Below are positions 56,756 through 64,000 of a stretch of DNA of 64,000 nt, in pieces. The translations under genes and the position numbers were made by a program. Below the pieces are notes generated by a model. That model worked only from the letters and a program-made list of their open reading frames with translations. It ran no database searches and was not told the origin of the DNA. The stretch covers positions 1 through 64,000 of the forward strand of contig NZ_VTXE01000015.1 of assembly GCF_013114595.1 (NCBI RefSeq). The letters run 5' to 3'. The stretch is from Vibrio sp. 99-8-1. GTDB lineage: Bacteria; Pseudomonadota; Gammaproteobacteria; Enterobacterales; Vibrionaceae. The first letter of the stretch is position 1. The number at the start of each line of letters is the position of its first letter.

Positions 56756-58114
56756 TTACTTTGCTGCGATTTTATAACATGGTGTATAAGTTGAACCGGG
56801 CAGTTTCATTCTTTGTTGTTTAACAAAGTCACTCAACAGCTTGTCCATTTTATCCATTAACTCAGGATCACCATCGATAACAAATGGCCCGTGTTTTTCT
56901 ATCTCTCTTATCCCTTCAGCTTTCACATTACCAGCAACAATACCCGAAAACGCCTTTCTAAGATTAGATGCTAACGCCTCTTTGGGTTGATTCATGTGCA
57001 AATCTAAATTGGCCATGCTGTCATGAGTCGGGTCGAATGGTACTTGGAACTCATGAGGTACAGTGAGTGACCAGTTATAGCTGTAGGCATCTTCGGTTAG
57101 CTTCCGATGCTCACGCACATCTGGAATGGCTTCTTTGATTATTTGTGCTGCTTTAGCAGGGTTATCAATGACAATTTGATAGTGTGCCTGTGCTTCTGGA
57201 CCAAGAGTGTCGCCAACAAAAGCATCAATGGAACGAAAATAGGCTTCGCTCTCTTTTGGCCCCGTTAGAACAATAGGAATAGGCTGATCTTTATTGTCTG
57301 GGTGCATCATGATACCAAGAATATAGAGCAGCTCTTCTGCGGTTCCAGGACCGCCAGGGAAGATGACTATGCCATGCGTCATACGAACAAAAGCTTCTAG
57401 ACGCTTCTCTATGTCAGGCATAATGATGAGTTCATTAACAATAGGGTTAGGTGGCTCTGCTGCGATAATTGATGGCTCTGTTAACCCGATATAGCGTTGG
57501 GCATCAAAACGTTGTTTTGCATGGCCAATGGCTGCCCCTTTCATTGGTCCTTCCATGGCGCCAGGGCCACAACCGGTACAAATATTGAGATCTCGTAAGC
57601 CTAATTCATGGCCAACTTCTCGAGTGTATTGATATTCAACAGGATTGATGGAGTGGCCACCCCAGCAAACTACCAAGTTCGGTTCTATTCCAGGATGGAG
57701 AGCTCCCGCATTACGCAAAATAGCAAAGACTAAATTGGTAATATGGATCGGGTCATGTTGGTTCTCTTGATGCATCTGAGCTACATGCATATTTACGTAG
57801 ACAATATCTCTAAGAACGGAAAAGAGGTGCTCTTGAATGCCTTTTATGATGGTTCCATCCACAAAGGCTTCTTCTGGCGGGTTGGTTAGCTCGAGCTTAA
57901 TGCCTCGTTCTCGGCTAACGACGTCCACATCAAAGTCTTTATGTTTATCCAACAGTTCTTGTGAGTTGTCTGTGTGGCTACCGGAATTGAGCACCGCAAG
58001 CGTGCAGTTTCGGTATAGCTGATAAAGGTCGCTAGTGGCTTCTTTTTTTAATCGTTGTACTTCGAGCTGAGAGAGTAAATCCATACTACCAGCAGGACTA
58101 ATATGTGTAATCAT
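56756..58114 (-). CDS. ppnN: Nucleotide 5'-monophosphate nucleosidase PpnN
   Basis: About 452 residues. PpnN splits purine and pyrimidine monophosphates to base and ribose-5-phosphate and is stimulated by (p)ppGpp in E. coli. The LOG-type motifs are present: [15 protein letters not shown] and [13 protein letters not shown] start at ATG 58114, which has AGGAGG five bases upstream and begins [14 protein letters not shown] as in E. coli. Confidence 0.95.
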   Translation of the reverse strand: MITHISPAGSMDLLSQLEVQRLKKEATSDLYQLYRNCTLAVLNSGSHTDNSQELLDKHKDFDVDVVSRERGIKLELTNPPEEAFVDGTIIKGIQEHLFSVLRDIVYVNMHVAQMHQENQHDPIHITNLVFAILRNAGALHPGIEPNLVVCWGGHSINPVEYQYTREVGHELGLRDLNICTGCGPGAMEGPMKGAAIGHAKQRFDAQRYIGLTEPSIIAAEPPNPIVNELIIMPDIEKRLEAFVRMTHGIVIFPGGPGTAEELLYILGIMMHPDNKDQPIPIVLTGPKESEAYFRSIDAFVGDTLGPEAQAHYQIVIDNPAKAAQIIKEAIPDVREHRKLTEDAYSYNWSLTVPHEFQVPFDPTHDSMANLDLHMNQPKEALASNLRKAFSGIVAGNVKAEGIREIEKHGPFVIDGDPELMDKMDKLLSDFVKQQRMKLPGSTYTPCYKIAAK

Positions 58115-58267
58115 CATCTCCTCCTTGTTATATATTAATTTAACCACAGAAAATTAAGGGTTAAATAATATTTTGTTATATAACTACCTTATATGTAATT
58201 CAGTGATAACTACAAGAAAAAAAAGGAAAAATAGTAAAAATTAGTATTGTGGCGGAAGTAAGGAGGG

Positions 58268-59842
58268 CTATTTGATAGCGATTTGGTTGTTGCCTCTACG
58301 CTTGGCTTCGTTAAGTGCAAGGTTTAGACGGTCGAGGACTTCTTCAGGAGTGTCAGAGTCCTTTAATTGTGATAATGCGATTGATGCTGTTACCGTAATG
58401 TTTTGATCTTTAAACTTAAACGGCAGCTTGCTGATCTGTAGCTGTAGATTTTGCAGCAAGTTTTGACACTCTTTATCGGCAAGGTTTGGCAGCAGCAGGA
58501 TAAACTCTTCGCCAGAGAAGCGCGCCAGTATATCTTCTTCTCTGATCTGTTTAGAAATAGTACGTGCGATAATTTTTAATGCTTTATCTCCCGCAGCATA
58601 ACCAAAACTATCATTGAGAGCTTTAAAGTTATCAATATCCAGCAGCAAAATACGAAGGTTGTGCTGATTGCGAATCCAGCGGTGGTATTCGAGCTCTAGT
58701 CTTTCTAAGAAAGCGGCTCTGTTAAAGACTTTTGTCAGTGGGTCAATCAACATTCTATGTGATTGTTCTTCAAGCCTTCTGCGGTGATCTTGTGTGACTT
58801 GATGTAATCCGACTAGCTGATTATTGTTGTGAGAAACACGCTCTAATATGGCCATCTCTCGTTGTTCATTGTGTTTTAACCTTTCGGTGAGCATGTTGAT
58901 CTGCTCTAGCAAAGGTTTAATGGCGGATTTTGCGGTATCGAGATCTTCTGCGTTTTCCAGCGCCGTTTCTGTCTCTTGCGTAATATCAACAAGCTCACTG
59001 GTCATTTGCTGACGATGTTTTGCGTAAGACTCACTCTGTTCTAGATTTTTTACCGAGCTTTTAATGCTCTTATCTAATGAGCTGTTAACTTGACTGAGAA
59101 ACTGCTCTGATGTTTTTCTTTCATAGTGAGTGCCTTGAATAACTAACTTTAATATTTGCAGAGTCAGTTCAAGTAAAGCGTCACTGTCGACACCAACCAA
59201 GAGTTTAATGCGGATATCACTTAATAGATCTCCAGACTCTCCATCAAAATCCAGTTCACTGATTAAATGTTGCAGCTCTTCAGATAACTTAGCCAGCAAC
59301 TCTTTATTCAGCGCAGGGTCATTTTGCAATGTGTGAGAAGTGTTGGAAGTAATGATCTTAATGGCGCGCTCATAGATAGCTAAAAGGCGCGTTGCTTGAT
59401 CGAGTTGGTTGTGATTCTTTATTGATGGAAAGCTTAATAAGTTTCTCAAGTCACGTTTTAGTTGAGCAGGGAGCCCCGGAATTCGCTGCAGTGTTTCACC
59501 GCTATGTTTTACCCTTTCATCTAAATGAACTTTTTTCTTTTCCATCGCATAAGAGTTTTGTTTTAACATCCGTTCAAGAATGGCTAAGCGAGGAATCAGC
59601 TTAGAGACATCTTGTCGTTTTTCAAATTCACTTTTTAATGATAGAACAGCTTTATCAAGATCGTCATTATATCCTAGGCAGGCTTCGCTAAGATTAGCAA
59701 CTACCCGCTTTAGAACCTTTGATTCTCTTGTATGCTTGAACGAAGCGTCTCTATGTTTTAGTTTTGCTCGTTCAAGTTGTAATTTTAACTGGTCTATTTG
59801 TGCAAAGATTTCTTCGCGACCAGTGAGTTTTTTCTCACTCAT
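58268..59842 (-). CDS. Diguanylate cyclase with N-terminal coiled-coil domain (SGEEF)
   Basis: A 524-residue cytoplasmic protein. The first 350 residues are mostly helical and coiled-coil (DGCcoil-like regulatory region). The GGDEF domain (about 365-524) begins LIDPLTKVFNRAAFLERL and has the active loop ARFSGEEF: Ser replaces the first Gly, but such variants can be active. The RxxD inhibition site (REED) lies five residues before it. It probably makes cyclic di-GMP, with feedback control. The input signal is unknown. Confidence 0.9.
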   Translation of the reverse strand: MSEKKLTGREEIFAQIDQLKLQLERAKLKHRDASFKHTRESKVLKRVVANLSEACLGYNDDLDKAVLSLKSEFEKRQDVSKLIPRLAILERMLKQNSYAMEKKKVHLDERVKHSGETLQRIPGLPAQLKRDLRNLLSFPSIKNHNQLDQATRLLAIYERAIKIITSNTSHTLQNDPALNKELLAKLSEELQHLISELDFDGESGDLLSDIRIKLLVGVDSDALLELTLQILKLVIQGTHYERKTSEQFLSQVNSSLDKSIKSSVKNLEQSESYAKHRQQMTSELVDITQETETALENAEDLDTAKSAIKPLLEQINMLTERLKHNEQREMAILERVSHNNNQLVGLHQVTQDHRRRLEEQSHRMLIDPLTKVFNRAAFLERLELEYHRWIRNQHNLRILLLDIDNFKALNDSFGYAAGDKALKIIARTISKQIREEDILARFSGEEFILLLPNLADKECQNLLQNLQLQISKLPFKFKDQNITVTASIALSQLKDSDTPEEVLDRLNLALNEAKRRGNNQIAIK

Positions 59843-59941
59843 ATATAAAAAAAGGCAAAACTATCCTAATTAAATCGAACTAAAAGATAATAACAAAATA
59901 TCAGTTAAGGTCATTCTATTTATTCAACAACTCTTAACAAA

Positions 59942-62206
59942 CTAATCAATAATACTAGATTTTATGATGTTGTCCTCAATTTTGTTAGATGAATCGATTT
60001 TAATCAATCCTTTTTCTATCGCATCTTGACAAGCTTGTCGAATATTCTCATTTGCGAAACTCGCAGCAGGGGCATGTTCTATTGCTCGTAGGCAAACCCA
60101 TTGATTTCCACCTAGCTCTATATGTAAACTTCTCGCCATATTAGATGCCATAAGTAGTATATCAATTAATTCCTTATCATTTATGGCGGTATATGCTCGT
60201 GGTAAAAATGGATAGTCTGCAATACCAGCTCTAACTATCTTAGCGATGTTTTTATCGGCATCAAATTCTGTTACCCACTGCTTTATTTGTTCGAATAACT
60301 CTTCTGCTGTTTTATCTGGATTTGTGTTTGGCTCAACATATAAAAACATGGCGTCGGAAAAATGATATAAGCGAGCGGGTTTAACTATTTTTGTGCTGAT
60401 ATATTTGCCGAACTCACCCTCTAAGTCCAACCCTGCGTTGTAGCCTTTTCTTAGGTACATTGTCCTTAAAAAAGGAAGGTCTATCATCATGAATCGTAAC
60501 TTATCATGCAGCGGCTCATTGATCAGTTCACCTATTTGCCACTGTTCAAAGTTTGCGCTGCTCTGTTCCAGTGAAGAAGGCAGTTTCTTGTTAAGCAAAC
60601 GCAGATTACGTAGGCCGGAACGAGGATGAGTATAGTGATCCTGATAGAGTCCTTTCAATTGTGAATGCATGCGACGGTTTTTTACACCGCGATGAATGAA
60701 TAAAATGACCAGTAGCATCGACAGGAAGAACAAGATAGTTGTTGAGTAGCGATATCGAGTGATATTTTGCGTTCGAATCGCCAGTTCTTCGGTTTGGTCT
60801 TTATAGTGTAAAGAACGTTCAATAAATAGCTTTTGTTGACGGAAGTCATTTTCAGAAAGGTCAATCAATAGATTTTTGCTAGTCGTTATAAGCTTGTTAT
60901 ATTGTTTGCCATAATAAAAAGCATTAGAGAAGTCATTTTTCTTTTCATAAACATTTGTTAACAAGTAATACGCATTAATTTGCAAAGATATATTATTTAT
61001 ATTGCTAGAAATCTTTAATGCCTTTTTAGCCAGTTTAATCGCATCTTCATGATGCCCTTTTAGAAAATATAATTTTGCTTGTAATAATAACGACAGTGAA
61101 TCTAATCTGTCTAAATTAGCATAGGACAATAATGCATTTGCTCTTTTTATATACTGTTCTGTTAATGGGTAGTTATATAGTTGCAGATATGTTTTTGCCA
61201 AATCTAATCGGAGTTCAATAACATCTTCAATATTTCTGCTTATCGTTTCGGCATCCAGAACATTAAAGTAATGCACTAGAGCTAAATTAAATTTTCCTTG
61301 ATCATAATAGATATCTGCCATCTGCTTAAGAACGCTGGGAAGAATGGGAGAGTCTTGGTAATTGTCATAAAAATCAGCAGCTTGAGATAAGTGCTCTAAT
61401 GACTTGTCGAGTAGATGTTTTTGATAGAACAGCTTGGCCAATATCTGATTTATTTTAGCGAGCTGGATGGGCATATCATTCTCTACGGAAGTCCAGTAAG
61501 CGGAAAGAAGAGGATATAGCGCTTTGTTGTACTCCTGATAACTTAGGTAATACTCACCAAGCTGAATTTGGTAGTCGACATAAATGATCTTGTTGCTGTT
61601 TGCATCTAGGTAGCTTTCTGCCTGTTGGTATAACTTATCTGCATCACTAACTTGTTGATAGTAAGATGCGATGTCTGCTTTTAACATAAACAGTTGGTAG
61701 TGAAGACTGTTGTCTAGAAGCTGTACATCGCTGGCCGTCGACAGAGCATCATCCAAGTTATCGATGATAGGTTGAACTTCCAGTTTATCTTTGCTTATTT
61801 GCCATAATAGCCGGGCCTTTAAGATCTGAGTCTCTAATAACACATAAGGCAATTGATAGCTTCGAGCCAGTACTTCCGCCTGTTCGATACTATCAATCGC
61901 CCCTTTGTTGTCCCCTAATATCATCATAGCTTTGGCAATGATGTGTAACGCATCGATACTGGTGTTAGGAGTTCTTAACGTATTGTTGGCCTCATCTCTT
62001 GAGTTGGATGATTGATTTTTTTTCTTATTGGTCAGTGTTCGAGATGTCAGGAATTTTTGCGCGATCTGTTTTGATTGCTCTGGAACGACCTCAACCAGTC
62101 GTTCTGCTTCAACCAGAATTTTTGAGCTGGATGATATTTCAACTTGTGCAGATACAGTGATGCTGAAAAACAGTAGAGAAATTATGGTAGCAAATCTTTT
62201 GTTCAT
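59942..62206 (-). CDS. TPR membrane protein with degenerate GGDEF domain
   Basis: About 754 residues. A signal peptide (MNKRFATIISLLFFSITVSA) precedes about ten TPR-like helical repeats in the periplasm (roughly 90-470) and one membrane helix (TTILFFLSMLLVILFIH, near 500). The cytoplasmic C-terminal domain resembles GGDEF in length and in SGLRNLRLLNKKL, but HFSDAMFLYV stands where GGDEF should be. It cannot be a normal cyclase; it may bind a nucleotide or partner. ATG 62206 is chosen because it starts the signal peptide. Confidence 0.8.
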   Translation of the reverse strand: MNKRFATIISLLFFSITVSAQVEISSSSKILVEAERLVEVVPEQSKQIAQKFLTSRTLTNKKKNQSSNSRDEANNTLRTPNTSIDALHIIAKAMMILGDNKGAIDSIEQAEVLARSYQLPYVLLETQILKARLLWQISKDKLEVQPIIDNLDDALSTASDVQLLDNSLHYQLFMLKADIASYYQQVSDADKLYQQAESYLDANSNKIIYVDYQIQLGEYYLSYQEYNKALYPLLSAYWTSVENDMPIQLAKINQILAKLFYQKHLLDKSLEHLSQAADFYDNYQDSPILPSVLKQMADIYYDQGKFNLALVHYFNVLDAETISRNIEDVIELRLDLAKTYLQLYNYPLTEQYIKRANALLSYANLDRLDSLSLLLQAKLYFLKGHHEDAIKLAKKALKISSNINNISLQINAYYLLTNVYEKKNDFSNAFYYGKQYNKLITTSKNLLIDLSENDFRQQKLFIERSLHYKDQTEELAIRTQNITRYRYSTTILFFLSMLLVILFIHRGVKNRRMHSQLKGLYQDHYTHPRSGLRNLRLLNKKLPSSLEQSSANFEQWQIGELINEPLHDKLRFMMIDLPFLRTMYLRKGYNAGLDLEGEFGKYISTKIVKPARLYHFSDAMFLYVEPNTNPDKTAEELFEQIKQWVTEFDADKNIAKIVRAGIADYPFLPRAYTAINDKELIDILLMASNMARSLHIELGGNQWVCLRAIEHAPAASFANENIRQACQDAIEKGLIKIDSSNKIEDNIIKSSIID

Positions 62207-62225
62207 TCCTTCAATCAAACCTTTT

Positions 62226-63071
62226 TTACTGGCGAGCTAACCGCACATTATTATTGGGTTTAGACTGGCACGTTGAGCGATAAGGGTTGATATCTAAGCC
62301 ACCTCGTCGCGTGTAGCGTGCCATCACGGTTAACGTTTTTGGTTGGCAATACTTTATTATGTCAGTGAATATTCGTTCAACGCACTGTTCATGGAACTCA
62401 TTGTGCTCTCTGAAGGAGATAATATAGCGGAGTAAGGCTTCTCGGTCGATTTTATTACCCGTATATTGGATCTCTACACTGCCCCAGTCGGGCTGATTAG
62501 TAATTAAGCAGTTTGATTTTAATAGGTGACTATGTAAGGTTTCTATTGTGCAATCATCGCCTACCGAATTATTTAAATAGTGCGGGTTGAAGGTATAATC
62601 GCTAATGACAATATCTTGATTGTCGATACATTCTCCCTTCATGTCGGCGATCGGTTGTGAGTTGTACTCAGATAACGCTTTCAACTGCACATCAACATCT
62701 GCTGCCGCACATGCAGAGAGATCTTTTGTTAATGTTTCTTGAACTTGTTCCCAGTGGGAGAAGTGGCTTTGGTTAAAGCTGTTCAAATATAGCTTAAATG
62801 ATTTGGATTCGATCAAATTCGGGCTGGTTGCTGGGATGTAGACTTCACCAATAGCGACCTGTGGCAGACCGTTGTCGTTTAACCATGATAGTTCATACAG
62901 AGTCCAGATATCTCCTCCTTGAAAAGGAAGATCGTCAGTGAGATTAAGGTCGTCTCTATTTAGGCTGCGTGGTACAGGTTGCAATAGAGAGGCATCATAT
63001 TGGTTGCTGTATTCGGTTTTTTGACCAAGGGTTAAACCAGAAAGCGCTTTTGCATTTGAATATTTGCTCAT
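62226..63071 (-). CDS. queF: 7-cyano-7-deazaguanine reductase QueF (long type)
   Basis: A 281-residue NADPH-dependent nitrile reductase that makes preQ1 for queuosine in tRNA. The T-fold motif is [14 protein letters not shown]; the catalytic Cys lies in [14 protein letters not shown] in the second half. Tandem T-fold length is typical of gammaproteobacteria. It is divergent from syd. Confidence 0.96.
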   Translation of the reverse strand: MSKYSNAKALSGLTLGQKTEYSNQYDASLLQPVPRSLNRDDLNLTDDLPFQGGDIWTLYELSWLNDNGLPQVAIGEVYIPATSPNLIESKSFKLYLNSFNQSHFSHWEQVQETLTKDLSACAAADVDVQLKALSEYNSQPIADMKGECIDNQDIVISDYTFNPHYLNNSVGDDCTIETLHSHLLKSNCLITNQPDWGSVEIQYTGNKIDREALLRYIISFREHNEFHEQCVERIFTDIIKYCQPKTLTVMARYTRRGGLDINPYRSTCQSKPNNNVRLARQ

Positions 63072-63149
63072 ACTTCATTTCAAATATCGATTAGAATAGG
63101 GGAATTCTACTTAATCCTCTATACGCTGTCATTAATTCAAGGAGTTTAC

Positions 63150-63695
63150 ATGACTCAATCAGTCCGTGATGCTTTGCATTCTTTCTCTCAACAATTTGTC
63201 GATGCATGGCAAGATAACCATAACAGTTTGCCCAAAAGCGAAGAGATGTTTGGTTTAGCGTCTGTATGTGCGGATAAAACAGATGAAGATGCCGTATATT
63301 GGAAACCTGTGATACGCGAAGTACCTGCTGATTTTTCTAATGTAGAGGCGGGTATCGATCTCGCTTTACAGCAAGACATCAAAACATTTTATGGCAGCCA
63401 ATATAGCGCAGACATGACGGCAACGTGGCAAGGAAAATCATTCGTGCTACTGCAAGTGTGGAGTGATGATGACTTTGTTCGTTTACAGGAGAACATACTT
63501 GGTCATTTGGTGACTCAACGTCGTCTAAAACTCAAGCCAACGGTCTTTATTGGCACCACGGATGCTGATATGGATGTTATCTCAATTTGTAATCTAACAG
63601 GGAATATTATCCTTGAACGCTTAGGGACCAGTCAGCGAGATGTTCTGGCGCAGAATTTGACGGAATTTTTGTCTGAAATAAAGGCAGAGGTTTAA
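63150..63695 (+). CDS. syd: SecY-interacting protein Syd
   Basis: A 181-residue cytoplasmic protein that binds SecY and is thought to check translocon assembly. Family segments include [14 protein letters not shown] near the start, [12 protein letters not shown], and [21 protein letters not shown] in the middle. It is divergent from queF and followed three bases later by the next gene. Confidence 0.94.
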   Translation: MTQSVRDALHSFSQQFVDAWQDNHNSLPKSEEMFGLASVCADKTDEDAVYWKPVIREVPADFSNVEAGIDLALQQDIKTFYGSQYSADMTATWQGKSFVLLQVWSDDDFVRLQENILGHLVTQRRLKLKPTVFIGTTDADMDVISICNLTGNIILERLGTSQRDVLAQNLTEFLSEIKAEV

Positions 63696-63698
63696 TCG

Positions 63699-64000
63699 AT
63701 GTTTGTTGTTGAACTTGAGTTTGAGTGCTTTGATAACACGACGATTTCCGCTGTAGATAAAGCCATTAATGGCCTGATGGAAGCATTACGTTTTAATGGT
63801 CAAATACTGGGGCGCGAATTTCCTCTGGTGATGGGGGAGGGAACATTTACTGTCAGATTGGTGTGTCCGGAGCAAGATAGTTTACACCCAGATAACCACT
63901 CAGATTACGTTAAATTCAGTATCGAAAAACTGTCTGACGCTGCTCTATTATCGCCAAAGATACGTCTGTTGGGGCGTGATATTAATTCTGAACAGGCCGC
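63699..64000 (+). CDS. DUF2310-like Zn-ribbon protein, 5' part (cut by window edge)
   Basis: The ATG at 63699 opens a frame (FVVELEFECFDNTTISAV, then ALRFNGQILGREFPLV) that runs to the window end with no stop. The start resembles the Zn-ribbon-containing DUF2310 family found after syd in Vibrio. The zinc ribbon itself would lie beyond the window. Function is unknown; translation is probably coupled to syd. Confidence 0.7.
   Translation, partial: MFVVELEFECFDNTTISAVDKAINGLMEALRFNGQILGREFPLVMGEGTFTVRLVCPEQDSLHPDNHSDYVKFSIEKLSDAALLSPKIRLLGRDINSEQA

Overview
The window is a stretch of Gammaproteobacterial chromosome, almost certainly Vibrio (Vibrionaceae). The evidence is the PomA/PomB sodium-type flagellar stator, the block smpB/ssrA - ratA - rnfH - bamE - recN - nadK - grpE - dnaK - dnaJ - minor pilins - tadA - mltF - purL, the block nrdR - ribD - ribE - ribB - ribH - nusB - thiL - pgpA facing dxs - ispA - xseB, gcvA with a divergent GcvB RNA, and Vibrio-type intergenic repeats. 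Almost everything right of 8.5 kb is conserved core genome.

Region 1 (1-8.1 kb) is accessory. It holds a LuxR-type regulator, a chemoreceptor, a 51-residue protein, and a HipB antitoxin gene with four HipB operators spaced exactly 28 bp apart but only a deleted remnant of the hipA toxin. Next comes a 3.3-kb segment between direct repeats of the ssrA 3' end. That segment carries only two overlapping genes: an OLD-family ATPase/TOPRIM nuclease and a very compact UvrD-like helicase. This is a class 2 OLD / Gabija-like anti-phage pair on a minimal island without an integrase, and is the best candidate for an unusual system here.

Region 2 (8.1-30 kb): tmRNA and SmpB (ribosome rescue), RatA/RnfH, BamE, a CyuP/DlsT-type serine/cysteine permease with an FNR box far upstream, SOS-controlled recN (two LexA boxes), nadK, the heat-shock genes grpE-dnaK-dnaJ with sigma-32 promoters, a four-gene minor pilin operon (type IV pilus), tadA, mltF and purL. 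The purL stop codon lies inside an ERIC-like palindrome, followed by a 5-copy, 119-bp tandem array.

Region 3 (30-46 kb): a DUF3622 protein, pepD, a probable dual-function RNA resembling VcdRP (CRP site, 28-codon ORF, C-rich segment, terminator), a PurR-box purine permease with gpt, frsA, crl, proBA, nrdR and the riboflavin operon through nusB (its RibB carries a degenerate, zinc-ligand-less RibA domain), then thiL-pgpA.

Region 4 (46-64 kb): xseB-ispA-dxs (isoprenoids) on the minus strand, pomAB behind a textbook sigma-28 promoter, thiI, gcvB and gcvA, a DUF423 gene, rlmM, xni, ppnN, a diguanylate cyclase, a TPR/degenerate-GGDEF membrane protein, queF, syd and the start of a DUF2310-like gene cut by the window edge. 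I found no rRNA, tRNA, CRISPR array or intact transposase gene.
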